A stretch of DNA of 64,000 nucleotides from Bedellia somnulentella (GCA_963576735.1 OY755186.1:14867970-14931969), one strand, 5' to 3'; counted from the stretch's first letter, positions 30,658 through 40,799 are shown. Numbers and translations are program-made. The notes: generated from the letters alone by a model not told the origin.

Positions 30658-31893
30658 TTTTTTATTTTATTTATTTATTAAGGAGAAAAAACAGAAATAG
30701 CAAAAAGAATATAAAATAACAACATATAGAACATAAGTAAATAAATTTTGGTATCTCCTCAACTTTTCTCACAGATAGGTAACAAAAACAATCAATACAA
30801 ATACAATACAAAAAAGTTATCATTACAGAAAAACAGAAATAAAATATGAAAAAGGATAACAACCACAAAGAACATAAATAGACAAAAGTAAATACACAAC
30901 ATTCTTAAGATAAATTCAAACAATAATTATAATAATTAATAACATACGCACACATTAAAGACTTTTTAAAATAAGTAAGAACATTTTCTTGCAGCGCGGC
31001 CTCGAAAAGCAGAATAAGTCTACATCCGTGAAATAAATATTATATGTATCGCACATCCTGCACAAAGGAGCCCTCTTACCTACATTGGTCCTGCTGACCC
31101 CTAGGGCGAATACATGTTTATTCCTTGTAGCGTGACTCGGAACACGTAAACTAAGTTTTGCCAGTAAGTCGGGGCAGTTGAATTGGGAAGAACATATACC
31201 CTGCAGAACTATTAAGTCAGCCAGGATACGACGGTCGTGCAAAGATATCATTTTGTATTCAATTAAGAGATCTCTATAAGACAGCCTAGGACACCGCATA
31301 CGGAAATTTAGGGTGCGAAGGAACTTTTTCTGTATAAGCTCTAACCGTTTTTTATAGATTTCATATAGAGGATTCCAAACGACCGACGCATACTCTAAGT
31401 TTGAACGTACCAAAGATTGAAAAAGAGTTATGTATGTTTCAGCTTTCCTAAATTGCTTTGATACTCTCAGTACAAATCCAAGCATACGGTAGGCTTTGTT
31501 GATAATATACTCTACATGTTCATTGAACAACAGCTTCGAGTCAAATATTACGCCCAGATCGCGAATAGAAGTTACTCTATCTAGGTTACAGACACCAATT
31601 GTGTAAGTATTGTGAATGTTTTGAGATCTCCGTGAAAATGTGATGACTTTGCATTTGTCAGTTGCTAGAAATATTTTATTATTTAAGCAATAATTATAAA
31701 ATCTATCGAGATCTTCTTGCACTAATATACAGTCCTCAATGCATCTTATTTGCTTATAGATCTTAAGGTCATCGGCGTACAAAAGATAGTTAGTATGATG
31801 AAAACATTCACTTATATCGTTCAGGAAGATCACAAAAAGCAAAGGCCCTAAAATGGATCCCTGAGGGACTACAGAGCTTATGGTAGATTGGTA
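30658..31893 (-). pseudogene. LINE-gamma relative inserted in SINE-C unit 3
   Basis: 5'-truncated non-LTR element with an A-rich tail at 30658-30682. The ORF (31893 to 30955) begins inside the RT: SSVVPQGSILGPLLFVIFLN, catalytic LLYADDLKIYKQ, CKVITFSRRS, RDLGVIFDSKLLFNEHVEYI, LEYASVVWNPLYEIYKKRLE, with an intact C-terminus. It is related to LINE-gamma but not a copy of it. It is the fourth and youngest layer of the nest. Lacks endonuclease and RT fingers. Confidence 0.88.
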
Positions 31894-31895
31894 GG

Positions 31896-31940
31896 TGGGG
31901 ATTATTACTCATAAATAATGAGTAATAATCCCCACATGAG
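31896..31940. repeat. Short perfect palindrome at SINE-C end
   Basis: TGGGGATTATTACTCAT and its complement separated by 5 nt. It joins the plus and minus ends of two SINE-C units, showing a tail-to-tail inversion. Confidence 0.85.
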
Positions 31941-31964
31941 GAATTCATGTCAAAAAACATTAAA

Positions 31965-32299
31965 ATATACTTTTTGTTACCCTCCTGAGGTACTGAGAGG
32001 GAGACCCACAAATCTTCCGCTGATGAGAGCCATAACGGCATATCAATTGTGCTAAACTTGCGTTTGACTGCAATAAGCACTCCTCCCCCTAATGACTGTT
32101 TTGTTTCCGCGTAATTTCGGTCACGCCTCCATACTAAATACCTGTTATCGAATAACTCACTACTTGAGATACTATCAACTAACCACGTTTCCGTCAAACA
32201 TATAATATCGTAGTTGTTAAGTAGTAAATTACGCAAAAACTCATTAGTCTTGGTTCTCAGCCCTCGCACATTTTGATAATATATTGATAGTGCACTCAT
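31965..32299 (-). pseudogene. LINE-gamma endonuclease N-terminus
   Basis: MSALSIYYQNVRGLRTKTNE starts the apurinic-like endonuclease: YYQNVRGL, DIICLTETWL (catalytic Glu region), SLGGGVLIAVKR. It reaches QEGNKKYI, and the same Lys-Lys-Tyr-Ile restarts at 29700, which is the duplicated target of the SINE-C block. The leader at 32300-32591 has an open frame without zinc knuckles, so I do not call it ORF1. Confidence 0.88.
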
Positions 32300-32591
32300 T
32301 ATAAAATTATATCTAAAGTATCTGTGTAAAATTCAAAGGTAAAGAAAAAATGATAAAATGATCTAATTAAAAATAAAAATACATGTAGGTAAACGTGAAA
32401 TTGCCGATTAATAATAACGAACATAACTGTGATAAAAGGTAAAACTGTAAAAATGTAGTTAGATAACATAGTGACCCAGAGCAATAAATCAAATAAATCG
32501 TTATCATATTTAGCAATCAACACGTTATAAAGGCACACAACACCGGCAGGTAGGCGGTCAATGAACTCCTGATAGCAATATGTAAGCGAGC

Positions 32592-33190
32592 ATTGAAAGA
32601 AGAGTAAAAAAGGGTAATGCGGTAAATGGAGCACTGGATAGTCTCATGTCTAGTCAATCGGTGTCCGAAAAGGCCCGAATGGCTGTGCATGATGCTGTCC
32701 TCGTTCCTACGCTTATGTATGGCAGTGAATGTTGGGTGTGGCAGAAGAAGCATGAAAGCAGAGTAAATGCAGTAGAAATGAGATCCCTCAGAAAAGTTTG
32801 TAATGTAAGGTTATGTGATCGTGTGAGGAATGATGTGATTCGTGAAAGGTGTGGTGTAAAAGATGATATTGTAAGAAAGATAGAAAAAGGAATGTTGAGA
32901 TGGTTTGGGCACATAGAGAGGATGGATGACAGTAAAGTGGTGAAAGAGATATATAGAGCCAATGTGGAAGGTAATGTTAGTAGAGGACGACCTCGGAGGA
33001 CACATTTAGATCAAATAGAAAATGTGCTCAAAAAGGCAGGTGTCCGAAGTACGAAGAATAAAAGAGCATGTATGAAAAGATTGATGGATGTGAATGAAGC
33101 TAGAGAGGTTTGCCAGGATCGAACAAAGTGGCGATCGATAGTCTCTGCCTACCCCAATGGGAACTAACGGCGTGAGAATATGTATGTATG
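32592..33190 (+). pseudogene. LINE-alpha C-terminal part and 3' end
   Basis: Continues from 25471: RVKKGNAVNGALDSLMSSQS, VLVPTLMYGSECWVWQKKHE, MRSLRKVCNVRLCDRVRND, RKIEKGMLRWFGHIERMDD, SRGRPRRTHLDQIENVLKKA, NKRACMKRLMDVNEAREVCQ, stop at 33165. The 3' UTR is minimal: CTCTGCCTACCCCAATGGGA overlaps the last codons, then CGGCGTGAGAATATG and ATGT repeats. The tail resembles those of SINE-A and SINE-B. Confidence 0.9.
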
Positions 33191-33207
33191 TATGTATGTA
33201 CATACAT

Positions 33208-33378
33208 GCCGTGTAGTGCCGGCTTAGAATGTCGCTACCCCTTTCTTCCCACGGGTGTCGTAAGAAGCGACTAAGGGTATCGAGGCTTTATATTGGATTT
33301 TTGGGCGATGCGGTTGGAGACCCATCACCAATCAACAACAACCTTTATTATTCAATCTTTTCCCAACTAAAGTTCCAT
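33208..33378 (+). repeat. SINE-A, 3'-truncated
   Basis: Begins CGTGTAGTGCCGGCTTAGAA, directly after the ATGT tail of LINE-alpha, and ends near CAATCTTTTCCCAACTAAAG. It lacks the shared 3' tail. Confidence 0.85.
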
Positions 33379-33600
33379 CGTCTAATATTATCCTAGGAAA
33401 AGCGACCAATTTGCTAAGTCACGTGTTTTACCGTTGTGAAGAAAATATTTAGTGCTATTCTGTGCCGATAGTACTATAAATATAAAACAATCACCAACAA
33501 CAATAATCTTCTGTAAAATTAATTCTTCTCAATTTCAATAAGTGGTTTTTAGCTTTTACTTTAGCTATCAGGCAGGAAGTGTTTCTAACAACTAAACTCT

Positions 33601-33815
33601 CAAACCTCAAACGTTCACACAGATGACCCCGCAAGGGTTGGCAGAAGTACGTATCATTCAATACAGATAACAATAACCTCTCACTCATCCCTAATTTAAA
33701 AAAGGTAACATTATTACATCAAACATAACATAAACGTTCACGCCGAATATCCCCGAAGGGGTTGGCAGAGGTACTAATACTTCTGAACATCACGTGACTT
33801 TGTCACCTGGTGTAA
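33601..33815 (-). repeat. Two SINE-B 3' fragments
   Basis: 33601-33660 (AAACGTTCACACAGATGACC, CGCAAGGGTTGGCAGA) and 33724-33815 (AAACGTTCACGCCGAATATC to GTGACTTTGTCACCTGG). Both are only the 3' third, on the minus strand; the second is very close to consensus. Confidence 0.75.
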
Positions 33816-33829
33816 CATTATTACCTATT

Positions 33830-34229
33830 CAATAAAAAAAGAATCATAGAAATCGGTAGAGAAACACCCAAATTATGCATAAAATAAACCATCGCGCCCG
33901 TGACTAAAACCAAATCTTTACTAATTTACAAATAACATACTAGATGGCGCCAGTAGTTGCATCCTACATCACGTAATGATTTATTTTTTAGATTGTTATA
34001 AATACTTCATAGCGTTTTATTCCAAAATTTGCTATTAAACGGAAATACTGAACCGTTCATTAAAGCGCATTCAAAATCACCAAACTACACTGATTAGGGA
34101 GTGCTATAAATTTAATAAATTGATAACATTGCGCTGAATTTCACCATGCTTGAGCAGTGACTGAAGAAAGAAACCTCAGATATTTAAAAAAAACAACGCT
34201 ACCCGTGCGAAGCTGGGACGATCCACTAG
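33830..34229 (+). mobile_element. Helitron, 3' part
   Basis: Homologous over about 400 bp to 56575-56958, ending CCCGTGCGAAGCTGGGACGA then CCACTAG|T: a Helitron 3' end with the GC-rich hairpin remnant and CTAG before T. The 5' end is missing. Confidence 0.7.
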
Positions 34230-34242
34230 TTACTAATAAATA

Positions 34243-34520
34243 AAGGGAAGAAAAATTTCGACCCAGGCGTGAATCGAACCCGCGACCTCGGGTATACGGC
34301 CCCTCGCTCTTGAACTTGAGCTACCGTGTCAATGGCTGCCAGTGCAAATTCTTCTAAGTATCCTTTGTTTCTTTTACACTTTTAAGTAGTGTTTGCGTTC
34401 CCTACCTCCGATTTTTTTTATTCAAATTCGGAAGGCCACTTGATTTCCGCCTAAGTCGAATTTTTCTTTCCTTTATTTATCCTTTATTATATTTCATGAA
34501 CAAAAAACATTCAAATTACG
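34243..34520. repeat. SINE-C, minus head with plus-strand tail
   Basis: Minus-strand tRNA-like head at 34257-34330 (GAATCGAACCCGCGACC) and body to 34450 (GTAGTGTTTGCGTTCCCTAC), as in the trimer. At 34453-34520 the SINE-C tail appears on the plus strand (TTTTTCTTTCCTTTATTTAT, CATGAACAAAAAACATTC). Opposite orientations of head and tail repeat the inverted pattern seen at 38.6 and 62.1 kb. Confidence 0.7.
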
Positions 34521-34726
34521 CCCATATAACTTATGATCTAATTTGAAAAATTGATAATGCTTTCAATGTCTCATATTTTTTTTTATGGAAAACAACAGCT
34601 TGTTCAAATAAATAATATCGAGCAAAACTATATGCTATTTATCATGCCGTTCACAGAAATAAGAACGAGCGACAATGATAAATGTTGACTAAGCAGAGGA
34701 AATTTAATGCTCTTCTGGGCTTTAAG

Positions 34727-35103
34727 CAACTGTGTTAGCCCAGTGGGTAGAACACTCGCTTATCGTGCAAACGACTAGTGTTCAAATCCTGGGTTGGGCC
34801 TACACCAATCTGTCTTTTCTAAAGACATATGTGTGGTTAATTTATCATGGTTGTTAACGGTGAGGGAAAACATCGTGAGGAAACCCACATGGCTGAGTTG
34901 TACTTAGTCATGTGACAGTGTATTCGTACAAAACGGCGATAGGCCTGCCCCCTATCACGTGAGTACACTGTCCATGCAAAACGTGGGTACTCTGAACACC
35001 AGGTGACAAAGTCACGTGATGTTCAGAAGAATTAGTACCTCTGCCAACCCCTTCGGGGATATCCGGCGTGAACGTTTATGTTTATGTTTATGTTATGTTA
35101 TGT
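34727..35103 (+). repeat. SINE-B, full length
   Basis: tRNA head TTAGCCCAGTGGGTAGAACA with B box GTGTTCAAATCC, full body, and tail GTGAACGTTTATGTTTATG. It serves as a consensus-quality copy. Confidence 0.9.
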
Positions 35104-36004
35104 TTATTAATCAAAATTTCTAATGGTGAGAAAAAACACTGAGAATAGAATCACATTACATGAATTTATTAAATGGAATATTACAGATTGTAACATTACA
35201 TTAACCCTTAATAAGGCATAGCAATGAATAAAATTTTACTGTATTTGATCTCTATTTCAATAATGATGAGGTTGAAAGTATGGTGGGAAGTATTTTCCCT
35301 TTGCCTGATGAAGGCAAAAGAACACCAATGAAGGTGAATGAACACCAGTTAAAATAAAATAATATTTATATATGCATTCGATCTCAACATTTTCACAGTA
35401 ATCATGTGACACAATCACAATCAGTCAATTTAAACAATGCATGCGTAAGTCTTACTGCCATATATTTCTATGCTTACTGCGCTTCGAGCCCTAGGCGTCG
35501 AGGAAAAATTAATGTACTTAAAGACATGCATCCGAAACATGAAGAATAAAATTGCATGTATGAAAAGATTGATGAATGTGAATTGAAGCTCGACACGTTC
35601 GCTAAGATCGTTCAAAGTGCCTTTTTATACTTCCTGCCTACTACTATGAAAACTAATTGCGTGAGTATAGAATGTATATCTATAGAATGGTCTATAGTCA
35701 ATAAATTTATATATGCCAAAATTTTGCGTTGTAATTGGGCTGACAGTATATTAGATAAGTTTCGGTAAGCGTTTCGGCTAACCTGAAATGCTCAACAGTC
35801 CACAAAATTCCGGCACTGAAAATATGTTTAAAAAGTTAAACTAAAGCTGCATACCTCAGTTTCTATTCTGACCAGCATAGCACTTAAATCAAACGACTCG
35901 TCCAAAATGCACCAAAGAATCTCAAGACCGCCCAAATGGCCAACTTTCATCTAGTTAGCGTGGCATTCGAACGCAGCTCAATGTTCAAATATGAATGCAC
36001 AAAA
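35104..36004. other. Spacer with a LINE-alpha scrap
   Basis: Only 35525-35625 is recognisable: ACATGAAGAATAAAATTGCA, TGTATGAAAAGATTGATGAA, the C-terminal RACMKRLM region of LINE-alpha. The rest is AT-rich without identifiable features. Confidence 0.5.
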
Positions 36005-36397
36005 TTCAGACCCAGCGTTGCCAGAATGTTACAAAAGTAACATTTTACGTTACTTTTGACCCTCTCATGTTACTTCCATGTTACATGTTACTTTTGTGTT
36101 ACTTTTCAGATATCTGAAGCTTTCCTTTCCTGAAGTTTTATAAAAGTAGCAATTAAGTTACCTCTCTATTATTGGCAATGTGAAATTGTTCATGAAGAAG
36201 TACCGCGCTGGTTGTTTTTCTCAATAAAATAAGTTGATGACCTTTTTTTTTTTTTTTTTAGCTCAAGCGTTTTATGCGCGCGCATACTAAATCTACGAGT
36301 GTTTCACAGGTCATGTTACTTTCCTCGTGTAAATGTTACTTTTTGAGCTGTGTCGTGTTATAATTGACCATCTGGCACTGGCAACACTGTTCAGACC
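36005..36397. mobile_element. hAT-type MITE with 8-bp target duplication
   Basis: The element at 36013-36389 (377 bp) has ends CAGCGTTGCCAG and CTGGCAACACTG (complement CAGTGTTGCCAG), flanked by exact TTCAGACC duplications (36005-36012 and 36390-36397). The subterminal zones carry many GTTAC/GTAAC motifs, likely transposase-binding repeats. No coding. It is unrelated in sequence to the hAT at 27.2 kb. Confidence 0.9.
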
Positions 36398-36779
36398 GTA
36401 CCCGCCTCGGAAGACGCCGCGCCATGTTGAAAAAACAGTGAATAAGATTATATGATAACTTTCTACGGAGTAATTAAGAAGATTCGCTCACGAAACGTTG
36501 TTTAGCAAGTTGACGCTCGGGAAATTGTGAGGCAAGATTTATGTCCGATGGATTAACGCAAACGGAACGTTTTAGCGTTTTTCTTACATTTCAAAATGTC
36601 TATTTGACGAACGGAAAGCGACTTTTCGTTATATGTTCATTTGGTATTGCTTGCTGGAATATTACCATGTAAATAATTAGTTTATCATTATTGATGGTGA
36701 TAGTTTTGAATAAGCATTTAATAATTGTTGTTGAGATTTGAGTTTTCAGGAATTGATTTAAATCGAAACTAAACATAGT
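36398..36779. other. Spacer, nothing recognised
   Basis: About 380 bp. A GC-rich patch (36400-36425) next to the MITE contains an ATG followed by only a few codons. Confidence 0.45.
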
Positions 36780-36950
36780 ACATACACACACATATACTCA
36801 CGGCTATTAATCCCAAAAATGTAGTAATAGCTTCGGCACAAGAAATTCCTTAGCCACTTTTAGAAGTTGAGTGAGGAAAAGGAAATGAAGGTTGTAAGTG
36901 ATCAGGTCTCCAACCGCATCTCCCAAAACTAACCTCAACAGCCCCTTTAC
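36780..36950 (-). repeat. SINE-A, 3' two-thirds
   Basis: Minus strand from the tail (CATATACTCACGGCTATTAA) to AACCTCAACAGCCCCTTT; the head is absent. Confidence 0.8.
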
Positions 36951-37332
36951 ATATTATTAACTTTTATAGTTCATCAGTAACATAAGTTCTATCTACTAAT
37001 GAAAATATAAGAATCGTAAAAAAATAATAATATAATATACACTTTAAAACAATTGTTTTCTCATAAGTACATGATCCCAGGAAAAGTCATCAAAAATTCA
37101 AATTTAAGCGGAAGGGGAAGAGACGGGACAAATGAAATATTACTGTTATAATAAAAACAAGTGACTGACGTTTTTCCTGTTAACGGCTTATACATATTTT
37201 AAACACATAAAAGTACAAATTTTTGCCTGTTTACGCATATGCATTGTGTTTCAACTCAAATATATGGCAGTGTTGTTTGGTAATGCATTATCATTTATTA
37301 TATGCATATGCATGCATATAATAAATGATAAT
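36951..37332. other. AT-rich spacer
   Basis: Nothing recognised apart from a short palindrome at 37288-37331 (ATTATCATTTATTATATGCA and its complement), which abuts the next SINE-A. Confidence 0.5.
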
Positions 37333-37592
37333 GCTGTGCATTGTCGGCTTAGAATAGCACTACTCTATTTCTTCCGGTGGGTGTACGTAAGAGGCGATCA
37401 ACATTATTGTGGGTTTTTAAGGGATTTTTGGGCGATGCGATTGGAGAACCATCACCAACAACCTTTTATTTTACCATCTTTACCCCACACAACTTTCCAA
37501 AAGTGGCTGAGGAATTTCTAATTATATATATAGATAGTATAGGAGGATAGAAAGGATAGTGACATTCTAAGCCGGCTCTATACGGCAAATCC
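37333..37592. repeat. SINE-A plus-strand copy with minus-strand head scrap
   Basis: 37333-37523 is plus-strand SINE-A from TGCATTGTCGGCTTAGAATA to GGCTGAGGAATTTCTAATT, without the tail. 37524-37592 includes a minus-strand head scrap (GACATTCTAAGCCGGC). Confidence 0.75.
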
Positions 37593-37801
37593 CGATGCAC
37601 TTCTTCTCTATATAAACTACAGGTGTTCCAAATTTCGTACTCCTTTGACCGCTTAATTTTCGTGAAAAGGGGGCCAAAATTATTGTTTCAAGAATTAAAA
37701 TATAGATTATTTTACTTGCATGTATCCACTTCGACAGCAATTGTTGCCGACTATTACATATTTGTCAATGCCACTTCAGAAAATAGGTGTTCTTTTGACT
37801 T

Positions 37802-38283
37802 GTAGGTGTCGGTTTGAATGTCACCCCTTTCTACACACAGGTGTCGTTAGAGGCGACTAAGGGTATGGCGCTTTATTAAATGGTTTTAAGGTGATGCGGT
37901 TGGAGACTCGTCACCAACGATACTATATTTCTGCCATCTTGTCCCCTATTGACTTTCACATGTGGCTGAGAAGTTTCTAGCTCTAAAGCTCTGGCTATCC
38001 CCTTTTTGGAATTTGTGGCCGTGAGTATATGCATGTAGGTACATACATAGATATACTCACGGCTATATTTCCCTAGAAGGGGTAGCCAGAGCTAAGGAAT
38101 CATAAATTCCTCAGCCACTTTTGGAAGTTGAGTGGGGAAAAGATGGTAAAAATAAAGGTTTTTGGTGATGGGTCTCCAACAGCATCGCCCAAAAAAAAAA
38201 CCCCAATACCCTTAGTCGCCTCTTATTACACCCGTGGGTAGAAAGGGGTAGCGACATTCTAAGCCGGCACTACACGGCATGTA
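37802..38283. repeat. Inverted tail-to-tail pair of SINE-A copies
   Basis: The plus copy at 37802-38040 (GTGTCGGTTTGAATGTCACC to GCCGTGAGTATATGCATG) belongs to a subfamily with TTTCTAGCTCTAAAGCTCTG. The minus copy at 38045-38283 (ATACTCACGGCTATATTTCC to AAGCCGGCACTACACGGC) belongs to another. They meet at their ATGT/ACAT tails and could form a roughly 230-bp imperfect hairpin. Confidence 0.85.
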
Positions 38284-38544
38284 GGTGTTTCATTTTACTA
38301 TGAACCTACGAATGTGACGTAACTTTACAAATAGTATTATGTTAGCAACAAACAAACCAGTTTCACGGGAATTCAAATCTGCATAGTTCTCAGCCAGGAA
38401 TGTGGGTGTGACTTTCGATATATTTACTGCTGTTGACCGTTGGTAATTGTAAACTGCTGGTTGTGTTGTTCACGTGCTTTATGGACTGGCTTTAGAAAAG
38501 TACTACTTGAAACCTACCTACATATACTTGCAGCTAGACATTAC

Positions 38545-39045
38545 AAGAAGGATAAATAAAAGAAAAATTTCGACAACAGCGGGCATTGGACAATTGAGCC
38601 CATGATCTCCGTACTAGATGCCATTGATTAGACCCTATGGGCCGGCGCTCACTGCCGGCATGGCATGGCAAAGGATTTCGGTACAGATATAGCATTTTTA
38701 ATCTTATTACCATGAGTATAGAATTCATTTTACTTTATTTTGACACAACGATGCCGACGTTCTGTCCTACCGCGGCCTCCCTCGGCATCGTTGTGTCAAA
38801 ATGAATTCTATACGCATGGTAATAAGATTAAAAATGCTATATCTGTACCGAAATCCTTTGCCATGCCATGCCGGCAGTGAGCGCCGGCCCTATAGCTCAG
38901 TTGGCAGAGCGACGGGGGCGTATACCCGGAGGTCGTGGGTTTGATCCCCGCTGGTGTCGAAATTTTTCATTTAATTTATCCTTTATTTATCAGAAATAAT
39001 CCCCACATGAGGTTTTTATGAACAAAAAACGTTCTAATCACAAGA
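38545..39045. repeat. SINE-C head-to-head pair around a palindrome
   Basis: A minus-strand SINE-C head scrap (38550-38633) and a complete plus-strand SINE-C (38886-39045: TAGCTCAGTTGGCAGAGCG, GGTTTGATCCCC, TAATCCCCACATGAGG) face each other across the palindrome at 38634-38894. Both share the same upstream 110-bp flank in inverted copy. Confidence 0.75.
38634..38894. repeat. Long palindrome, arms about 115 bp
   Basis: Left arm 38634-38757 and right arm 38782-38894 are almost perfect complements (GGGCCGGCGCTCACTGCCGG at the left end). The left arm has one insertion of about 9 bp (TACTTTATT region) and a G/C change. The loop is 24 nt. The near-identity means the duplication is very young or kept similar by gene conversion. 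Confidence 0.9.
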
Positions 39046-39049
39046 AGGG

Positions 39050-39770
39050 TGACTAGAGCTTCGGAATCAAAAATTCTTCAGATACTTTAGTAAAGTTCTT
39101 ACAAGTAAGAGTGTAGGTTGAATCCGAATGACAATTCGTTATTCAACTCACAAAACAGAGTATTAGTGTTTCATTTTATCCCAGAAAGAAATCTACCTTT
39201 TTTAACAATTACCACAATCTAAAATACCATCTACGTCTGCATCCTACAAATTGATTGGCTTCAACTAAATGTATCTCATCACCTTGAGTAATGGATAAGT
39301 GCAAATTCCTCTGACAGGAGGAGTGGCATCGAGTTCACGGCCCGAGAATTGTGCATTCGTTAGTTATTAGCACTATAAGTAGACAAATTATAGACTAAAC
39401 GAGCATAAATATATTTACGGCTATAAATCCCTAAAAGAAGTAGCCATAGCTGAGGAATAAGAAATTCTTCAGACACTTTTGATAAATGTTTGGTGAAAAG
39501 ATTGTAAAAGGTTATTTGAGAAATTTTCCAACCACATCACCCTAAAAATCTCTTAAGAAGCCCCAATACCTTAAACCGCCTCTTACGAACACCCACGAAA
39601 AAAAATAACACTGACTAACGCTAGTGATACCGGATAGTTTCAGAATTAAAAAATCGTCATGCACTTTTGGAAGTTGAATAAGGAAAAGATTGACAGATAA
39701 AAGATTTGGAGTCCCTAAAATCTTTGGTCGCCTCTACGGATACCGGATACGAAATGGTAACCAATGTTAT
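39050..39770 (-). repeat. Three decayed SINE-A copies
   Basis: 39050-39130 (GTGACTAGAGCTTCGGAATC), 39412-39612 (TTACGGCTATAAATCCCTAA to TACGAACACCCACG) and 39640-39770 (CACTTTTGGAAGTTGAATAA to TCGCCTCTACGG). All are on the minus strand and old. Confidence 0.65.
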
Positions 39771-40305
39771 ATATGTTCCATTTTTGAAAATATTCATAGT
39801 ACAACATTCATGTCAATGAGCTATCTTTAAAATAGCTGCTGAACTAATTTGGATCCGGTTTTGGCGTTTAAAATAAATGAAAATATGCATACTTATAGTA
39901 ACTACGGATCCTGGTTGTTCTAGCTAAGAGGCCTTAATAAGTTGTCCTAGAGGTCAGTCGAATGTAACTTGAATTGAAAAGTAGTTGTCTGCAAAGAATG
40001 TATTTATTATAAATATTTTGTGTCCCACTGCAATGCACTGTTGGGCACAGACCTTTCTCCCTTTTTACAAAAAACAACACGCGATTTATTATCCGAAACC
40101 AAAATACAGTTAGATACACTCATAGGCGTAGTCACGGTGGTAGGGCCCTGGCTCAAACCTAGTAAGGTACCTTATCAATCCAAAATAACATATTAATAAG
40201 AAATCAGACATTATATATTACTGCTGCCACACCGTGAGCCCCCAGTTGTCCATGGCTAGCTACGCTGATGGTTACACATCAAGTAATATAATTGTGTAAG
40301 TATAT
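39771..40305. other. Spacer, nothing recognised
   Basis: Contains CCACTGCAATGCACTGTTGG and GGCGTAGTCACGGTGG scraps that look like old repeats, but I cannot assign a family. Confidence 0.4.
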
Positions 40306-40561
40306 GTGCCGTGTAGTGTCGGCTTAGAATAACACTACCCCATTTCTACCCGTGGGTGATCGTAAGAGGTGACTAAGGGTATTGGGGCTTTTTATTGGAT
40401 TTTTGGGCGATGCGGTTGGAGACCCATCACCAAAAACCTTTATTTTTACCATCTTTTCCCCACTCAACTTCCAAAAGTGGCTGAAGAATTTATAATTCCT
40501 TAGCTTTGGCTACCCCTTCTAGGGAAATATAGCCGTGAGTATATGTATGTATGTATGTATA
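40306..40561 (+). repeat. SINE-A, full length
   Basis: GCCGTGTAGTGTCGGCTTAG to GCCGTGAGTATATG plus five ATGT-type units. Reference-quality copy of the CTTTTTATTGGATTTTTGGG subfamily. Confidence 0.9.
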
Positions 40562-40799
40562 TTTTGGTGCATCAGTAGCACCGACCGCATCTTTCCATTA
40601 ATTTTCATCATAAATTGCCTTCTCGCTTACGGAAAGATTATTTTTTGTCCATTTAGTTGACGCTAATCGAACGGCAAGGCATAACTTAATTCAAGCATGG
40701 TATTTACTTGGTGTATGTCATATTAAATGATCGCAAGTCCTTTTGTGAAGGAGTAGATAATAAAATATTGAAGTATATTTCTCTAACTACATTTTGATT

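Larger units (their letters stand above)
29701..31964 (-). mobile_element. SINE-C trimer block inserted in LINE-gamma
   Basis: Three head-to-tail units of about 325 bp: 29701-30023, 30024-30350 and 30351-30657 continuing at 31896-31918, each on the minus strand with a tRNA-like head, then an inverted scrap of the unit end (31919-31964). The block is flanked by AATATACTTTTT on both sides (about 29689-29700 and 31965-31976), a 12-bp target-site duplication. Units differ at only a few positions, so the tandem expansion is recent. Protein-like motifs such as GFEPATF across it are translated tRNA sequence. Confidence 0.85.
25472..32591 (-). mobile_element. LINE-gamma inserted in LINE-alpha
   Basis: Minus-strand non-LTR element; poly-A-like tail (ATTTTATTTTATTT region at 25470-25490 on the plus strand) at the left and 5' region at the right. 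Without its own insertions (27181-28620 and 29701-31964) it is about 3.4 kb. It includes a leader (32300-32591), an endonuclease domain and an RT domain. It splits LINE-alpha exactly. Confidence 0.85.
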
